From positions 434,001 to 498,000 of the forward strand of contig NC_011677.1 of NCBI RefSeq assembly GCF_000150955.2: a stretch of DNA of 64,000 nucleotides, in the 5' to 3' direction. Source of the stretch: Phaeodactylum tricornutum CCAP 1055/1 (taxonomy: Eukaryota; Bacillariophyta; Bacillariophyceae; Surirellales; Neidiaceae). The notes under the pieces are model-generated. The model was not told the DNA's origin. It searched no databases and saw only the letters and a program-made list of their open reading frames with translations. This document shows positions 1 through 9,405 of the stretch, one piece after another (the first letter of the stretch is position 1; every line of letters begins with the position of its first letter). The position numbers and the translations under genes were made by a program.

Positions 1-1281
1 CCAATCTGTCGTGGACGTTCCGGTCCCCGCTTGTGCATCGTTCAAAGAGTCTCCTACCGAACAGGTATTGTCGATACGAGTAAAGGCATCAAAATCCAAG
101 CCCGCCTTGGTGGCAGCCTCGCGAATCGCTGGTTTGGCAGCTTCCGGCACGGTGGCTTCCTTGGCGTACACAAAGGCGCCTTCGTAGTTGCCTTGCAATG
201 TGTGGCCCTTGTATGCCACGAGCTTGAAAGGGGGAACCGATCCCTTACCGTCGGATTCACCGAGAATGTACCAGTTTTCGGTAAACTCGAGACCGTACAT
301 TTTACCGGCGGTATGCATGGTGCGACCGGTCGGATTGAGTTCATCGTTAAGGTCACCAGTGGCGGCATTGGCGGACGCGACGAGTTGAGTCCCGGCAGTC
401 GGGGGCTGTACCGGGACATCTACGATCATGTGTTCGGTGAGAGCGTTTTCCCAATAGCCACCGCCCGACTCTGGCGGTCGTTGGACACGGAAGAATATTC
501 CCATATCGAGTTCCTTGTCACTCGTTGGTGTAAAAGTATTCTTCTGACAGTCAAACAAATCGTAGTTGGGATTCAATCCATCGGTCTTGTACCACGTACC
601 CACCAAACTCTGCGGATCAAACGAGCGTAGCGTGGTACTGTAGCCGATGTCTTCCGCACTGTTGTCGACATTTTTCGGGACCTTGACGCACTCATTTTCC
701 TCGATAGTACAGGACAACCATGCGTTTAAGCTCTCGCTTCCGAATTCGGCAAAACACCGCGTCGCACACGATTGCTCGCCCTTGCAGCGTCCCAAACAGG
801 AGACACCTTTGATTCCACGCGGATTGCTAAAGAGAGCCTTGGTTTGATCACCACATTTATTGATAAAGCATCCGACGTCAGATTGCTCCATTTGGTTATC
901 TTGAGCGTATTCTGCGAATCCGTCGTACTTGACGGCGGGAGTCGTGTCGGCCCCGACGGGAGCCGCCGCGACTCCGAAAACACTCGCCAGTGCGATGGAG
1001 AAACCGAGTCCGAACGTCGCCACGGACCTCGCTACCGCTCTGGGAGAAGAACCCCCGCGTGGAAAAGGCCACTGTCTTTCAGAAGAGGAAGTTATGCCGT
1101 GGTTCGTCTGGTCGGTGCCGTGGCGTACAGTAGCGTACCGGGCCATGTTGCTTTCCAGACCCCGGATCGGACGGATGCCGCTCGTTCTTGTTTCACCCAT
1201 ACCCGTGCAATCTAAAGGCACCAAGGCTTGTGTCGTCGTCGTCAAGACGACTCCGGCTGCTACCACCCAAGCGAATCGCAT
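1..1281 (-). CDS. violaxanthin de-epoxidase-like protein (VDE/VDL family), C-terminus outside window
   Basis: The frame is open from the ATG at 1281 to the window edge, giving 427 residues without the C-terminus. The N-terminus starts MRFAWVVAAGVV, a signal peptide ending TQA-LVP. A transit-like stretch follows, then a second hydrophobic segment (FGLGFSIALASVFGVAAA) ending in an AxA-type site. This three-part leader fits import to the thylakoid lumen. Next come a Cys-rich stretch (CFINKCGD, CLGRCKGEQSCATRC) and a lipocalin-like barrel with GTWYKTDGLNPNYDLFDCQ, as in VDE. Family members convert violaxanthin in the xanthophyll cycle or, for VDL types, act in neoxanthin/fucoxanthin synthesis. 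Which paralogue this is cannot be told here. The family call is confident; the reaction is inferred. Confidence 0.85.
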   Translation of the reverse strand, partial: MRFAWVVAAGVVLTTTTQALVPLDCTGMGETRTSGIRPIRGLESNMARYATVRHGTDQTNHGITSSSERQWPFPRGGSSPRAVARSVATFGLGFSIALASVFGVAAAPVGADTTPAVKYDGFAEYAQDNQMEQSDVGCFINKCGDQTKALFSNPRGIKGVSCLGRCKGEQSCATRCFAEFGSESLNAWLSCTIEENECVKVPKNVDNSAEDIGYSTTLRSFDPQSLVGTWYKTDGLNPNYDLFDCQKNTFTPTSDKELDMGIFFRVQRPPESGGGYWENALTEHMIVDVPVQPPTAGTQLVASANAATGDLNDELNPTGRTMHTAGKMYGLEFTENWYILGESDGKGSVPPFKLVAYKGHTLQGNYEGAFVYAKEATVPEAAKPAIREAATKAGLDFDAFTRIDNTCSVGDSLNDAQAGTGTSTTDW

Positions 1282-1838
1282 TTTCCCCCGTGGATACGCT
1301 TTGACGTTGTGTAACGGGGTCCCTCCTAGTAGAAACGCCAGTGTTAGGATTGGATTGACGCGATGCGATATGGTGATGGCACGACGGAGGATTTTCGGTT
1401 TATCCCCGTCACAGTCCGGGAGACAGACGCCGAGTTGAACCCGACATCTATAGACCGTGGTCACATAGGGCTCGGCTCCAGGCATAGTTTTAACGGTACG
1501 TTAACGTATCTGTGATCACAGTCAACACGTCCAAGCTGTAATTTGAACCGATTGTGACCATTTGAAACCCGGACTTTGAATTCGCAGGGCATAGGTAATT
1601 GTTACCAAGAAAACGCCTCAAATGTCACACTAACTGTAAGAGTACCCTCCTGACTTTACAGTTATTGTCAAGAGTGAGTTTGGCATCGTGGACCGTGCAA
1701 CGTGCGGGAACTATACCATCCAAAGCAAAGGTAGAACACACTATAGTCGCCCTGTTCAGCGTTTATTCGTGCCGACTGCCTCCCAGGTGATAGAAACAGT
1801 GCATGTGAGTGTAGTACTTGTGCTTGTTTCGAAAAGGA
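1282..1838. other. intergenic, divergent promoter region
   Basis: This is shared upstream DNA between the minus-strand VDE-like gene and the plus-strand methyltransferase gene. It contains scattered ACTGTAAG/CTTTACAGTTA-like words near 1627-1665 but no gene I can support. Confidence 0.5.
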
Positions 1839-3938
1839 ATGAGACAACGACGAGCGAAACGAGCGCGTGTGGTCCGGCGTGTCCCGGACCCACGCGTCGA
1901 CCCCGACCCGTACGATTCCCCACCGGATGACGATGACCGGACGGAAAGCAACGAAGTCCGCCAAGGCCGTCGGACTGCTCGTAGTGTACTCGCTCGCTTA
2001 TCCCGCGACGAACGACTGGTAAATACGGATGCGGAGGAAGGAGCGGCACTCCTAGATTTGCCCAGTGACGAGGAATTTGCCTTGTTGGCTCCGTTTTGTT
2101 GCGCCGTCTGTCGCTGTTCCCGTGCCCGCCAAGCGCGCATTCCGGCCGACTGGCTCTGGTTCGAACCGCACGAAGGGACCTTGTGGCACCGACGCTGCTG
2201 TCACGGACATTACGGCGAGGAAACCAACGAGCACTGGACGGTGCCGTACCTGTCGGTGTATCACGCCAAGACGGATTTGGTCGAGGCGGCCCTCCAACGC
2301 GAAGAAGTCCTGGGGGATGCCAATCCTACGGAAGACCCGCAGCAATCCTCTAGCGGAACAGACTTGGAATGGATCACGGAACGAGAACTCTTCCGACAGT
2401 ATGAAGTTTCCAAAAGTCAAGAAGCACAGCTCTATAACGATGACAGCGAAGCACATTCCGTCAGCATCCTCCATACGCACCCCGACTATATTCAGGGAAT
2501 CGTCCAGCCATTCCGGACTTTAGTGTTGCAGCGCCAACAAGATCCTTCACTGAAACACGGGTTGACCGTACTCGATATGTTTGCCGGTATTGGAACCGCC
2601 ACAGTCTGTCTCAAGCGATTGGGTCTACAGATTTCCAAAATTGTTCGCGTAGAACACGACCACATCTCCACCCACGTGTACCAAGAAAATCACGATTGTT
2701 CCTACAATCCAACACTGGCTGATCATGGAGACATCAAGCATGTTTATTGTCAAAAATTCGAAGACTTTAGAGATAACCTGGAGCATATGGCCGAAACACA
2801 CGGTCCGTTTGATCTCGTGATTGGCGGCCCGCCGTGCGTGGATTACAGTGCGGTGAACGCCCGCCGACAAGGCGCCGAAGGAGTACAGGGTCGCTATACA
2901 ATTGAATTCGGACACCTTATTCGTAAACTCGAGCGCTTACAGAATCCCCATCCTCTCTTCTACTTGGTGGAAAACGTTTTCTTACGCGGCGACGATTTGG
3001 CCAAAGTCCGTGACGCCTTTGGGATTGATTGGGATCCTGTCGTCTTGGACAGTTTGTATCTTTCCCCATGCAGGCGCAAGCGCCATTTCATTACTAACAT
3101 CCCACTCACTGAAATTGATTTTCAAGCCGAGGCCAGCTATTCCTCCCCCCGCAGCTGTTTGGAGGAAGGTTTCTCGTTGCCAGCCCACATTGTGGATGGT
3201 GAAACAACCGCCAAGGCATCCTGTTTCATGGCTAGTAGCACACGTATCGACGAACGTCAAAGCCTACGCATGTACGTTTTTAAAGAACCGAAAAATGACA
3301 ATGGTAGGAGTAGCGATCGCACTATCGAAGAGGGACGACGTTACCACGGGCGACCCATGTCCGTCGGTGAGCGGGAGGCAATGATGGGTTACCCACGAGG
3401 CTACGTCGAACACGCGGTCCGTACACTATTTTCAACGCTCACAGAAGACGGTTTGAGCAAACTCTTTATCGGTCAAAGTTGGAGAGAGTCGTTGGATACC
3501 AAATTGCACCACTTTGCCGGAAATTACCACGCCATACCGGAGGGGACCGCGTACCGCTTTGCGGAACCCAAGTCTGGTTTTGAAGAGCACATTTTGAAAA
3601 TGACTCCGCCGCAAACGGGCACGGGTCCAGAATTTTTCGACGCTCAGGAATACTCCAAACATTTGATCGGGTTGGCGTTCTCGGTACCGGTTGTAGAACA
3701 TTTGTTAGGTCCCTTGCGTGATCTGTTCGAGTGTCGAGAGTACGAGGGATATACAGACGTCCCGTACGAATGGGAGACTGATTGCGGTCCTCTGAGGACG
3801 ACGGGGAATACTACGAATGGCTATAGTTTGGACAAGAATGCACTGGCTCGGGACTCTCCCACAGCAATTCCCGATCCGGTCTGTTCCGGAGGAGACCACG
3901 TTTATCCAGACCAGTCCGGGTCGTACCACGAGGACTGA
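1839..3938 (+). CDS. DNMT3-like DNA (cytosine-5) methyltransferase
   Basis: The 699-residue protein starts at the first ATG; the open frame upstream offers only a TTG. Motif I is LDMFAGIGT (about residues 245-253). Motif IV is GPFDLVIGGPPC with catalytic Cys about 333, then DYSAVNARR as in DNMT3. Motif VI is ENV (about 378-380), and an Arg-rich motif VIII is SPCRRKRHFITNIPL. The C-terminal motif FSVPVVEHLLGPLRDLF closely matches the DNMT3 family. About 235 residues separate ENV from this end motif, roughly 100 more than I recall for animal DNMT3. The N-terminus is acidic and basic in patches, with a Cys/His cluster (CCAVCRC at about 87-93, HRRCCHGH at about 117-124) that may bind zinc. No PWWP domain is visible. 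De novo or maintenance activity cannot be read from sequence. Confidence 0.9.
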   Translation: MRQRRAKRARVVRRVPDPRVDPDPYDSPPDDDDRTESNEVRQGRRTARSVLARLSRDERLVNTDAEEGAALLDLPSDEEFALLAPFCCAVCRCSRARQARIPADWLWFEPHEGTLWHRRCCHGHYGEETNEHWTVPYLSVYHAKTDLVEAALQREEVLGDANPTEDPQQSSSGTDLEWITERELFRQYEVSKSQEAQLYNDDSEAHSVSILHTHPDYIQGIVQPFRTLVLQRQQDPSLKHGLTVLDMFAGIGTATVCLKRLGLQISKIVRVEHDHISTHVYQENHDCSYNPTLADHGDIKHVYCQKFEDFRDNLEHMAETHGPFDLVIGGPPCVDYSAVNARRQGAEGVQGRYTIEFGHLIRKLERLQNPHPLFYLVENVFLRGDDLAKVRDAFGIDWDPVVLDSLYLSPCRRKRHFITNIPLTEIDFQAEASYSSPRSCLEEGFSLPAHIVDGETTAKASCFMASSTRIDERQSLRMYVFKEPKNDNGRSSDRTIEEGRRYHGRPMSVGEREAMMGYPRGYVEHAVRTLFSTLTEDGLSKLFIGQSWRESLDTKLHHFAGNYHAIPEGTAYRFAEPKSGFEEHILKMTPPQTGTGPEFFDAQEYSKHLIGLAFSVPVVEHLLGPLRDLFECREYEGYTDVPYEWETDCGPLRTTGNTTNGYSLDKNALARDSPTAIPDPVCSGGDHVYPDQSGSYHED

Positions 3939-4358
3939 AATTTTGGAAAAGTGGCGTGGACCAGAAAGATAACCGGACAAAGCACCAACGTATTTCTAAA
4001 AAACAGTTGTTTCCATCAACAACAGTAAGTATCCTCTTCCTTATATGCGATCTTTCCACAGCAATGTCTACGACATTGTCATGGTTATCGTACTATATGA
4101 GATATAGTGAGGAAATTCGGCAACAGCCAGCGACGATACCCGCTTCCAAATTAGTTTACAATTATACGACACCCGATCTTCCGCGATAGATTTGCTCTGT
4201 GCAGTGCATTACCAGTGAGTACGAGAAGCGCGATGAAAAGAATCTCAGTATACCCGCTGGCACAGGTACCTTGTTTCAGCGTGCTTTGTTGGCACTCGGT
4301 TTCCTTGCATTTTCGCTCTGTAGACATCAAAAGCTTTTGGTAAATACCAGTAGATACC
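3939..4358. other. intergenic
   Basis: This region separates two plus-strand genes and probably holds the methyltransferase 3' UTR and the SEC14 promoter. No convincing ORF, RNA or repeat was seen. Confidence 0.5.
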
Positions 4359-6056
4359 ATGTTCTCTTGTTGTCGAAACAGTACTTCCGCCATTCAAACA
4401 GAAAAGGAAGGTAAAACGGAAAGCCTCTCGCGAACGAATACTAGCCAAGCCAATCTCGTACGTCGTACATCAGTCTACTTCGATTCCGCCAAGGACTCCA
4501 GTGATATTCAAGAATGCATTCCGAGCGATGATGATTCTGAGATTTTCATGGACGCCGTGCAAGACTTAAAAGATATGTATCCTATTATTACGACAAGCTA
4601 CATACCACCTGCACCACGTCGGGTTTCCATGCTCGAACCGGATAGTATGCTGAGAGCGACGCATCTGAACGAACCGGATACGATACTACAAGCCAAACCG
4701 GTGCAGCAAAGGCTACGGCTCCCGCCAGTTCTTGAAAAAAGATCGAGTAGCCGTGCTACTCGGAAAGCCCAGCGCCGCCCGACCGCTGCAGCGAAACAGG
4801 ATTTAGTCAACCCTCACGTGGTGATTCAGGAGCGAGGCTATCCCGGACAACTCAGCAACGACGAACTCGCTCAGGCGCAGAAATTTTACCGAGCCATACA
4901 CGGGGACGACGCCGCCGTTCGGGATATTGTGTATTCCCTGAACACTGTCGAAGAAGAACCCTACGCAATTTGTCGCTTTCTGCGAGCGACCCAGTTTGAC
5001 GCCGACAAAATCGTGCAACGGTTGCAAGACGGTCTCGATTTATGGAAAGATGCTTCCGCCGCCAATTTTTACCCCGACTTGAGCGACGCCATTGGCGCGC
5101 CCGTTCCGGTCTTCCTACAATTCTACCCGTACTGCTACTTCGGTACCGCGAAGAACGGGTGTCCCGTTTCCTATTTCAAAGCCGGTCGGTTCGATGTTGA
5201 GGGTTTGCTTGCCATGACAACAACCGACAAAACGGCATCGTATTTTTGGCATTCCAACATGTATAGTTTTCGAGATTTGCTGCAGAAAACGAAAGAATCC
5301 CAACCCGAATTTGTACGCTGTGAAGCCATCAACGTGATCGACTTGACCGGTTTGTCGGCCAGCCAATTCTCTAACGACACTATGGATGCGCTCAAAATCA
5401 TTAGCAAAATCGGGGACTACTTTCCGGAAACGATGCATTGCCTTATCGTACTGAACGCCCCGACATGGTTTTCTATGACCTGGCGCATCATTCAAGGTTT
5501 TATTGACCCGCGCACCGCCAAAAAGATTCAGGTCTTTGGTAGCGAGACGAAAGGACGGAATCGTCTTTTTGAATTGGTGGACGAATCAGAAGTCCCTACC
5601 GACTTTGGAGGCAAGGCTGGCTCCACAGACTTGACAATTCGAAAGTTAGCTTTTGGGAATGACTGGAACAAAAGGCGACTGGCAGTCGATCTCATGCACG
5701 TCAAACGTAACGGTAAGAGCAAGACTTTTGAATGGACGCTGAACGCCAACGAGGAAATGACGCAAGTTCAAGTCTTTTCGCGTTCGGTGACTCCTTGCTC
5801 CATCACGTTGACCCAAAAGGGTGGCGCCGTCGTAGCTGATCAGGTAGCGATCGAGCGTCCGCATGGAAATACCACGTTCACCGCTGCCAAAGAAGCGCTA
5901 CCGTTTGTGACAACGATTCCTATGGCGAACGCTCCAATTCGTGGGCCGGGAACATTCACTGTCGAGGCCTCTGACAACAAAGAATCTTCAACCGTAAACA
6001 AGAAGCTCCCTTCCGGATTTTTCCTCTTCGTCGCGGACATTCGGCAGACTGAGTAA
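4359..6056 (+). CDS. SEC14/CRAL-TRIO lipid-binding protein with C-terminal GOLD-like region
   Basis: The protein has 565 residues. The first about 185 are polar and probably disordered; the start MFSCC could be lipid-modified. A CRAL-TRIO N-terminal helix region follows (EEPYAICRFLRATQFDADK, about 205). The CRAL-TRIO lipid-binding domain covers about 240-410, with INVIDLTGLSASQF, YPETMHCLIVLNAP-like FPETMHCLIVLNAPTWF, and the end GGKAGS. The last about 140 residues are beta-rich and end SGFFLFVADI, resembling the GOLD domain that follows CRAL-TRIO in plant patellins and animal SEC14L. Such proteins move or present phosphoinositides and other lipids at membranes. The family call is firm; the ligand is unknown. 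Confidence 0.88.
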   Translation: MFSCCRNSTSAIQTEKEGKTESLSRTNTSQANLVRRTSVYFDSAKDSSDIQECIPSDDDSEIFMDAVQDLKDMYPIITTSYIPPAPRRVSMLEPDSMLRATHLNEPDTILQAKPVQQRLRLPPVLEKRSSSRATRKAQRRPTAAAKQDLVNPHVVIQERGYPGQLSNDELAQAQKFYRAIHGDDAAVRDIVYSLNTVEEEPYAICRFLRATQFDADKIVQRLQDGLDLWKDASAANFYPDLSDAIGAPVPVFLQFYPYCYFGTAKNGCPVSYFKAGRFDVEGLLAMTTTDKTASYFWHSNMYSFRDLLQKTKESQPEFVRCEAINVIDLTGLSASQFSNDTMDALKIISKIGDYFPETMHCLIVLNAPTWFSMTWRIIQGFIDPRTAKKIQVFGSETKGRNRLFELVDESEVPTDFGGKAGSTDLTIRKLAFGNDWNKRRLAVDLMHVKRNGKSKTFEWTLNANEEMTQVQVFSRSVTPCSITLTQKGGAVVADQVAIERPHGNTTFTAAKEALPFVTTIPMANAPIRGPGTFTVEASDNKESSTVNKKLPSGFFLFVADIRQTE

Positions 6057-6198
6057 TTCTGTTATCAAAGTACCAGTACGCAACTACGAAGGAAAATCGG
6101 GAATGTTTCGGCGTGACAATATTGTAAAAATTAATTAACGGGGAAAATCATATTTTCAAAAGGTGCAGCCAACTTGTCCAAGCTGAGCTGCGTTCCGA

Positions 6199-7527
6199 CT
6201 ATCGTCGAATCTTGGTCACTGCCAAACTCATATCATCCCGATAAGTACCGCTTGTTCGAGCAAACCATTGCTGTGACGCGTTCTCCATGATACGCTTCAC
6301 GGTATTGGGTAGATTGGAAGTTTCCTTCCCGGGTGGGCCGTACATTGCATGGCCGATTGCTTGGACAATCTCCTTCAAGTCGAGGAAATCCACGACTCCA
6401 TCCGTCGCCGCCAGGAGAAAAAACGTATCCGCTTCGTCGTATTCTGATAGATCCAGAACTTGAACACTAGGTTCCGCCGTCAAATAGCCGGCTCGTTTGC
6501 CTTCGGTATCACCCAAGGATCGAGACATGGCCAGAGCAGACATTCCAATCACTACTCGGCTAGTAAGGGATGGATCTGCAGGCACAATCACCGTCCCACC
6601 AGCCGCTTCGATTCGCACGCGCTCATCTGAATCGGACGGTTTATGATGGACGGCTTGTTTTTCTATAGACACAATGTGATCCTTGCTGTACCTGCCGACC
6701 AAGGCAGTGGAATCACCCGTCGAAGCCAAATATACTTTGGATTTGTGTTTGAACATTGCAATGGCGGTGGTCCCTGCCTCAGCAAAAGGTTCCAGTGGAC
6801 CCGCGTCTGTTTGCAAAAACGCGTTTCGCAAAGCATCGCGGATTGCCGTTTCGGTGTCGTCGGCCGTTGGAAGTGAATCGGTCACAGCGTTCAGAAAACG
6901 CGACGGCAACTCTTTGCTAGCCACATCTGCACAATCGTGGCCAAACTCACCGTGCCCATCCGCCAGCATGACAAACACGCTGTCGGACGCTGACTCTTCT
7001 CGATCGGTAGAGACCGTGACCGGATTCAGCATAACCAACCGATCCTGATTGGGCAACGGCATGGGGTAAACACCATCTTTATCGCCTTTGCGTGTAACGA
7101 TATAGAAATCCGATTGCGAAGAAAGTGAATTGCTGTCGTCCGACCGTAGGTTGCCTTGTTTATCTATTACGAGCGGGTAATGAATGGAACACTGGTGTTC
7201 TGAGTGACCTTGGTTGGTCAAACCCGCACAGGCAGCGGTATCCTTGTAGGGATAGGACCCGGTAGGGACACCTTCTACGACGGGACGGGTAACCGACGAC
7301 ACAGCCGGTTGTTCCCTTGCTGTGGTGCTCATCATGGACGGCTTGGGTGCATCTCTAAGAGAATTCGCACTTTTGTCGGCCGACGGCAACGACGAAGGCG
7401 GAGCATCGTAGCGACTTACGAAGACTATCAGTGCGGCGCCCAGAAAGCTGACCGCTAAGCAGCCCGTTAGCAGTACCGTGGGTCTCGCTTTCCGACCGCT
7501 TCGTTTTGGTGCCTGTATCACGGTCAT
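6199..7527 (-). CDS. PP2C-type Ser/Thr protein phosphatase, membrane-anchored (copy 1)
   Basis: The protein has 442 residues. A basic N-terminus precedes a hydrophobic segment at about 18-38 (signal anchor), so the catalytic part probably lies on the far side of a membrane. PP2C motifs are present: ADGHGEFGH with metal-binding Asp190, GTTAIA, ASTGDSTALV, MSRSLGD (Asp340) and AATDGVVDF (Asp376). All expected metal-binding Asp residues appear to be there. The NQDR element before the first motif is shared with the two other PP2C genes at 9406-10680 and 14514-15968, but this copy is the most diverged. It lies divergently from the DUF2470 gene. The substrate is unknown. Confidence 0.85.
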   Translation of the reverse strand: MTVIQAPKRSGRKARPTVLLTGCLAVSFLGAALIVFVSRYDAPPSSLPSADKSANSLRDAPKPSMMSTTAREQPAVSSVTRPVVEGVPTGSYPYKDTAACAGLTNQGHSEHQCSIHYPLVIDKQGNLRSDDSNSLSSQSDFYIVTRKGDKDGVYPMPLPNQDRLVMLNPVTVSTDREESASDSVFVMLADGHGEFGHDCADVASKELPSRFLNAVTDSLPTADDTETAIRDALRNAFLQTDAGPLEPFAEAGTTAIAMFKHKSKVYLASTGDSTALVGRYSKDHIVSIEKQAVHHKPSDSDERVRIEAAGGTVIVPADPSLTSRVVIGMSALAMSRSLGDTEGKRAGYLTAEPSVQVLDLSEYDEADTFFLLAATDGVVDFLDLKEIVQAIGHAMYGPPGKETSNLPNTVKRIMENASQQWFARTSGTYRDDMSLAVTKIRR

Positions 7528-8197
7528 CGTGAGACGAGATAATCCTCGCGGGCTTGCTAATCTGTTGTGGTGTCTTTTGATTCAATGGAGGTACGCGTGG
7601 AAAAGACTACCTTCCCGTACTTCCGTTGGTGGTCACGGGGTGATTCTTTCTCCGTTTTACATGGCCAAGGTTGTTTCCGACAGGACGAGGTAGACGACCA
7701 GGACTTTCTAGAGCGCCGCTTTCTTTTTTTGGCTTGAAAGTATATAGAAAAGAGTATGTCGTCGCTTCGGAAGGATACGATTTACATAACAGGATTTACA
7801 TAACAGTAAGTGCAACTCGATTTGACACGACCGTGATGGAAACCTAGAATATCGACTTGAATACCCGACGGTGAGCGAGATAGATGAACTCTCTCTCTAA
7901 CTAGTAGAGCTGGAGTCTCGTCATAACAATAACAAGAAACGGTAGCTAGATTTATAGGCTTGCCATACGACCCAGGAAAACCCTACCCTCGTGACTTTCT
8001 GCGGGTTGTTTCGAATGATTCACAGTCAGAGATCGGCCGAGAAAAATTTCCAACTATGATCTTTTCCTATTCGATGCCAGTAGTGCTAAAGAGGTGGTCG
8101 GTTAGTCAATTGTTCCGGTTGCTGTAATTGTCCCAACTCGCCGACCGGCAAACCGTTCCAAAGCCGGTTATCACCTTAATATTACAATTTCCTAGTC
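7528..8197. other. intergenic, divergent promoter region
   Basis: This lies between the first PP2C gene and the plastid DUF2470 gene. It holds a perfect 14-base tandem duplication at 7779-7806 and a TTCACAGTCA word at 8019-8028, which is the complement of the recurrent TGACTGTGAA motif. No gene is supported. Confidence 0.5.
7779..7806. repeat. 14-bp perfect tandem duplication
   Basis: The word gatttacataacag is present twice in a row (7779-7792 and 7793-7806). It is too short to classify and probably a slippage product. Confidence 0.8.
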
Positions 8198-9355
8198 ATG
8201 GTTTCGTTTACAAAAGCTGCCGCTGTCCTGCTTTGGACTACCGCGACGACACTATCTTCGACGACAAAGGTGGCCGCGTTCACGCGCTCGTCCGTCTCGC
8301 CGCACCGTGCGTTTCGTTGCTTCTCTCCGTACAGCACAACATCGTTGGCGAACGCCCCTCGTCACGATGTGGGTGGGGCGGCCCAGCAGGATTTACCGGA
8401 AGAAGTCCAGAAGGCCATGATGGCCTACCAGGAGCACCAGCAGACCGCTCCCAAACTCGACTGGGCCACGGACGTGCGCACGTTGGTCCAGTACAATCAC
8501 GGATTTGCCGTCATGAGTACCAACTCCAAAGCGGACGAAGGTTATCCGGGAGGTAGTGTCGTCGGCTTTGCGCCCGACGAAGACGGCCGACCCCTGTTTA
8601 TTTTTTCCGGAATGAGTGCGCACACGCAAGATATTCTCGCGGATCCACGCTGCTCTCTGACCGTGGCGGCTAAGGATTTCAAAGTAAGTACACACTGGTC
8701 CAATCGTGCCCTCTATACGCATCGAAACACAATTTGAAATGTATACAAAGAGCGTCAGTCTCATACTTGAATCGCTACGAAACCTCTCCTTGCACAGGGC
8801 GCGGCGGACGGTCGTGTGAATCTCATGGGATCGGTGGAGCTCATCAAGGGCGACCAAGACAAGGCCAAGGCCCGCGAAATATATCTCCAAAAACATCCCG
8901 GCGCGTTTTGGGTCGATTTCGGTGATTTCAACTGGTTCCGTATGAGTGTGGAAAAGGTACGCTTCGTCGGAGGCTTTGCTCGGGCTGGTGCCGTTACGCA
9001 AGACGAATACCTGGCCGCCAAACCCGACGCCGTTTCCGAGTTCGGCCCCAAAATTGCCGCTCACATGAACGAAGATCACATGCCAGCCACAATTGCCATG
9101 GTTCAGGGGAACGTACCGGGTATGGAGCATGATCCGGAGAATCCCATCACCGAAGCCATCATTACTTCCGTGGATAGTTTGGGAATGTATGTCAAGGTCA
9201 CCCGGGAAAAGGGTATCGGGTTTCTGCCCCAGAGTTTCAAACTACGTTTGCCCTTCCCGGAAGTTGCGAAAGATCGCAAGGATGTCAAGGTGCGAATCAT
9301 GGAGATGACCAACGCCGCGGCGGCAGTGGCAGCCGAAAGTACTGCCGAAAAGTAG
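8198..9355 (+). CDS. plastid-targeted FMN-binding split-barrel protein with DUF2470 (HugZ-like)
   Basis: Two exons, 8198-8683 and 8798-9355, are joined across a 114-nt GTAAGT..CACAG intron and give 347 residues. The signal peptide ends KVAA-FTRSSVSP, with the Phe at +1 typical of diatom plastid import. A pyridoxamine-phosphate-oxidase-like barrel covers about 75-235 (FAVMSTNS, GGSVVGFAPDEDGRPLF, DPRCSLTVAA, WFRMSVEKVRFVGGFARAG). A DUF2470 unit follows (AHMNEDHMPATIAMV). Related proteins are heme-utilisation HugZ and the plant glutamyl-tRNA-reductase-binding protein, both linked to tetrapyrroles, so a role in plastid heme or chlorophyll metabolism is an inference. It ends 50 bp from the convergent second PP2C gene. 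Confidence 0.85.
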
Positions 9356-9405
9356 CCCTCGTTGTAGATACAAAAGGTACTAATGTAAAGTTGGTCACCC
9401 TCCTG

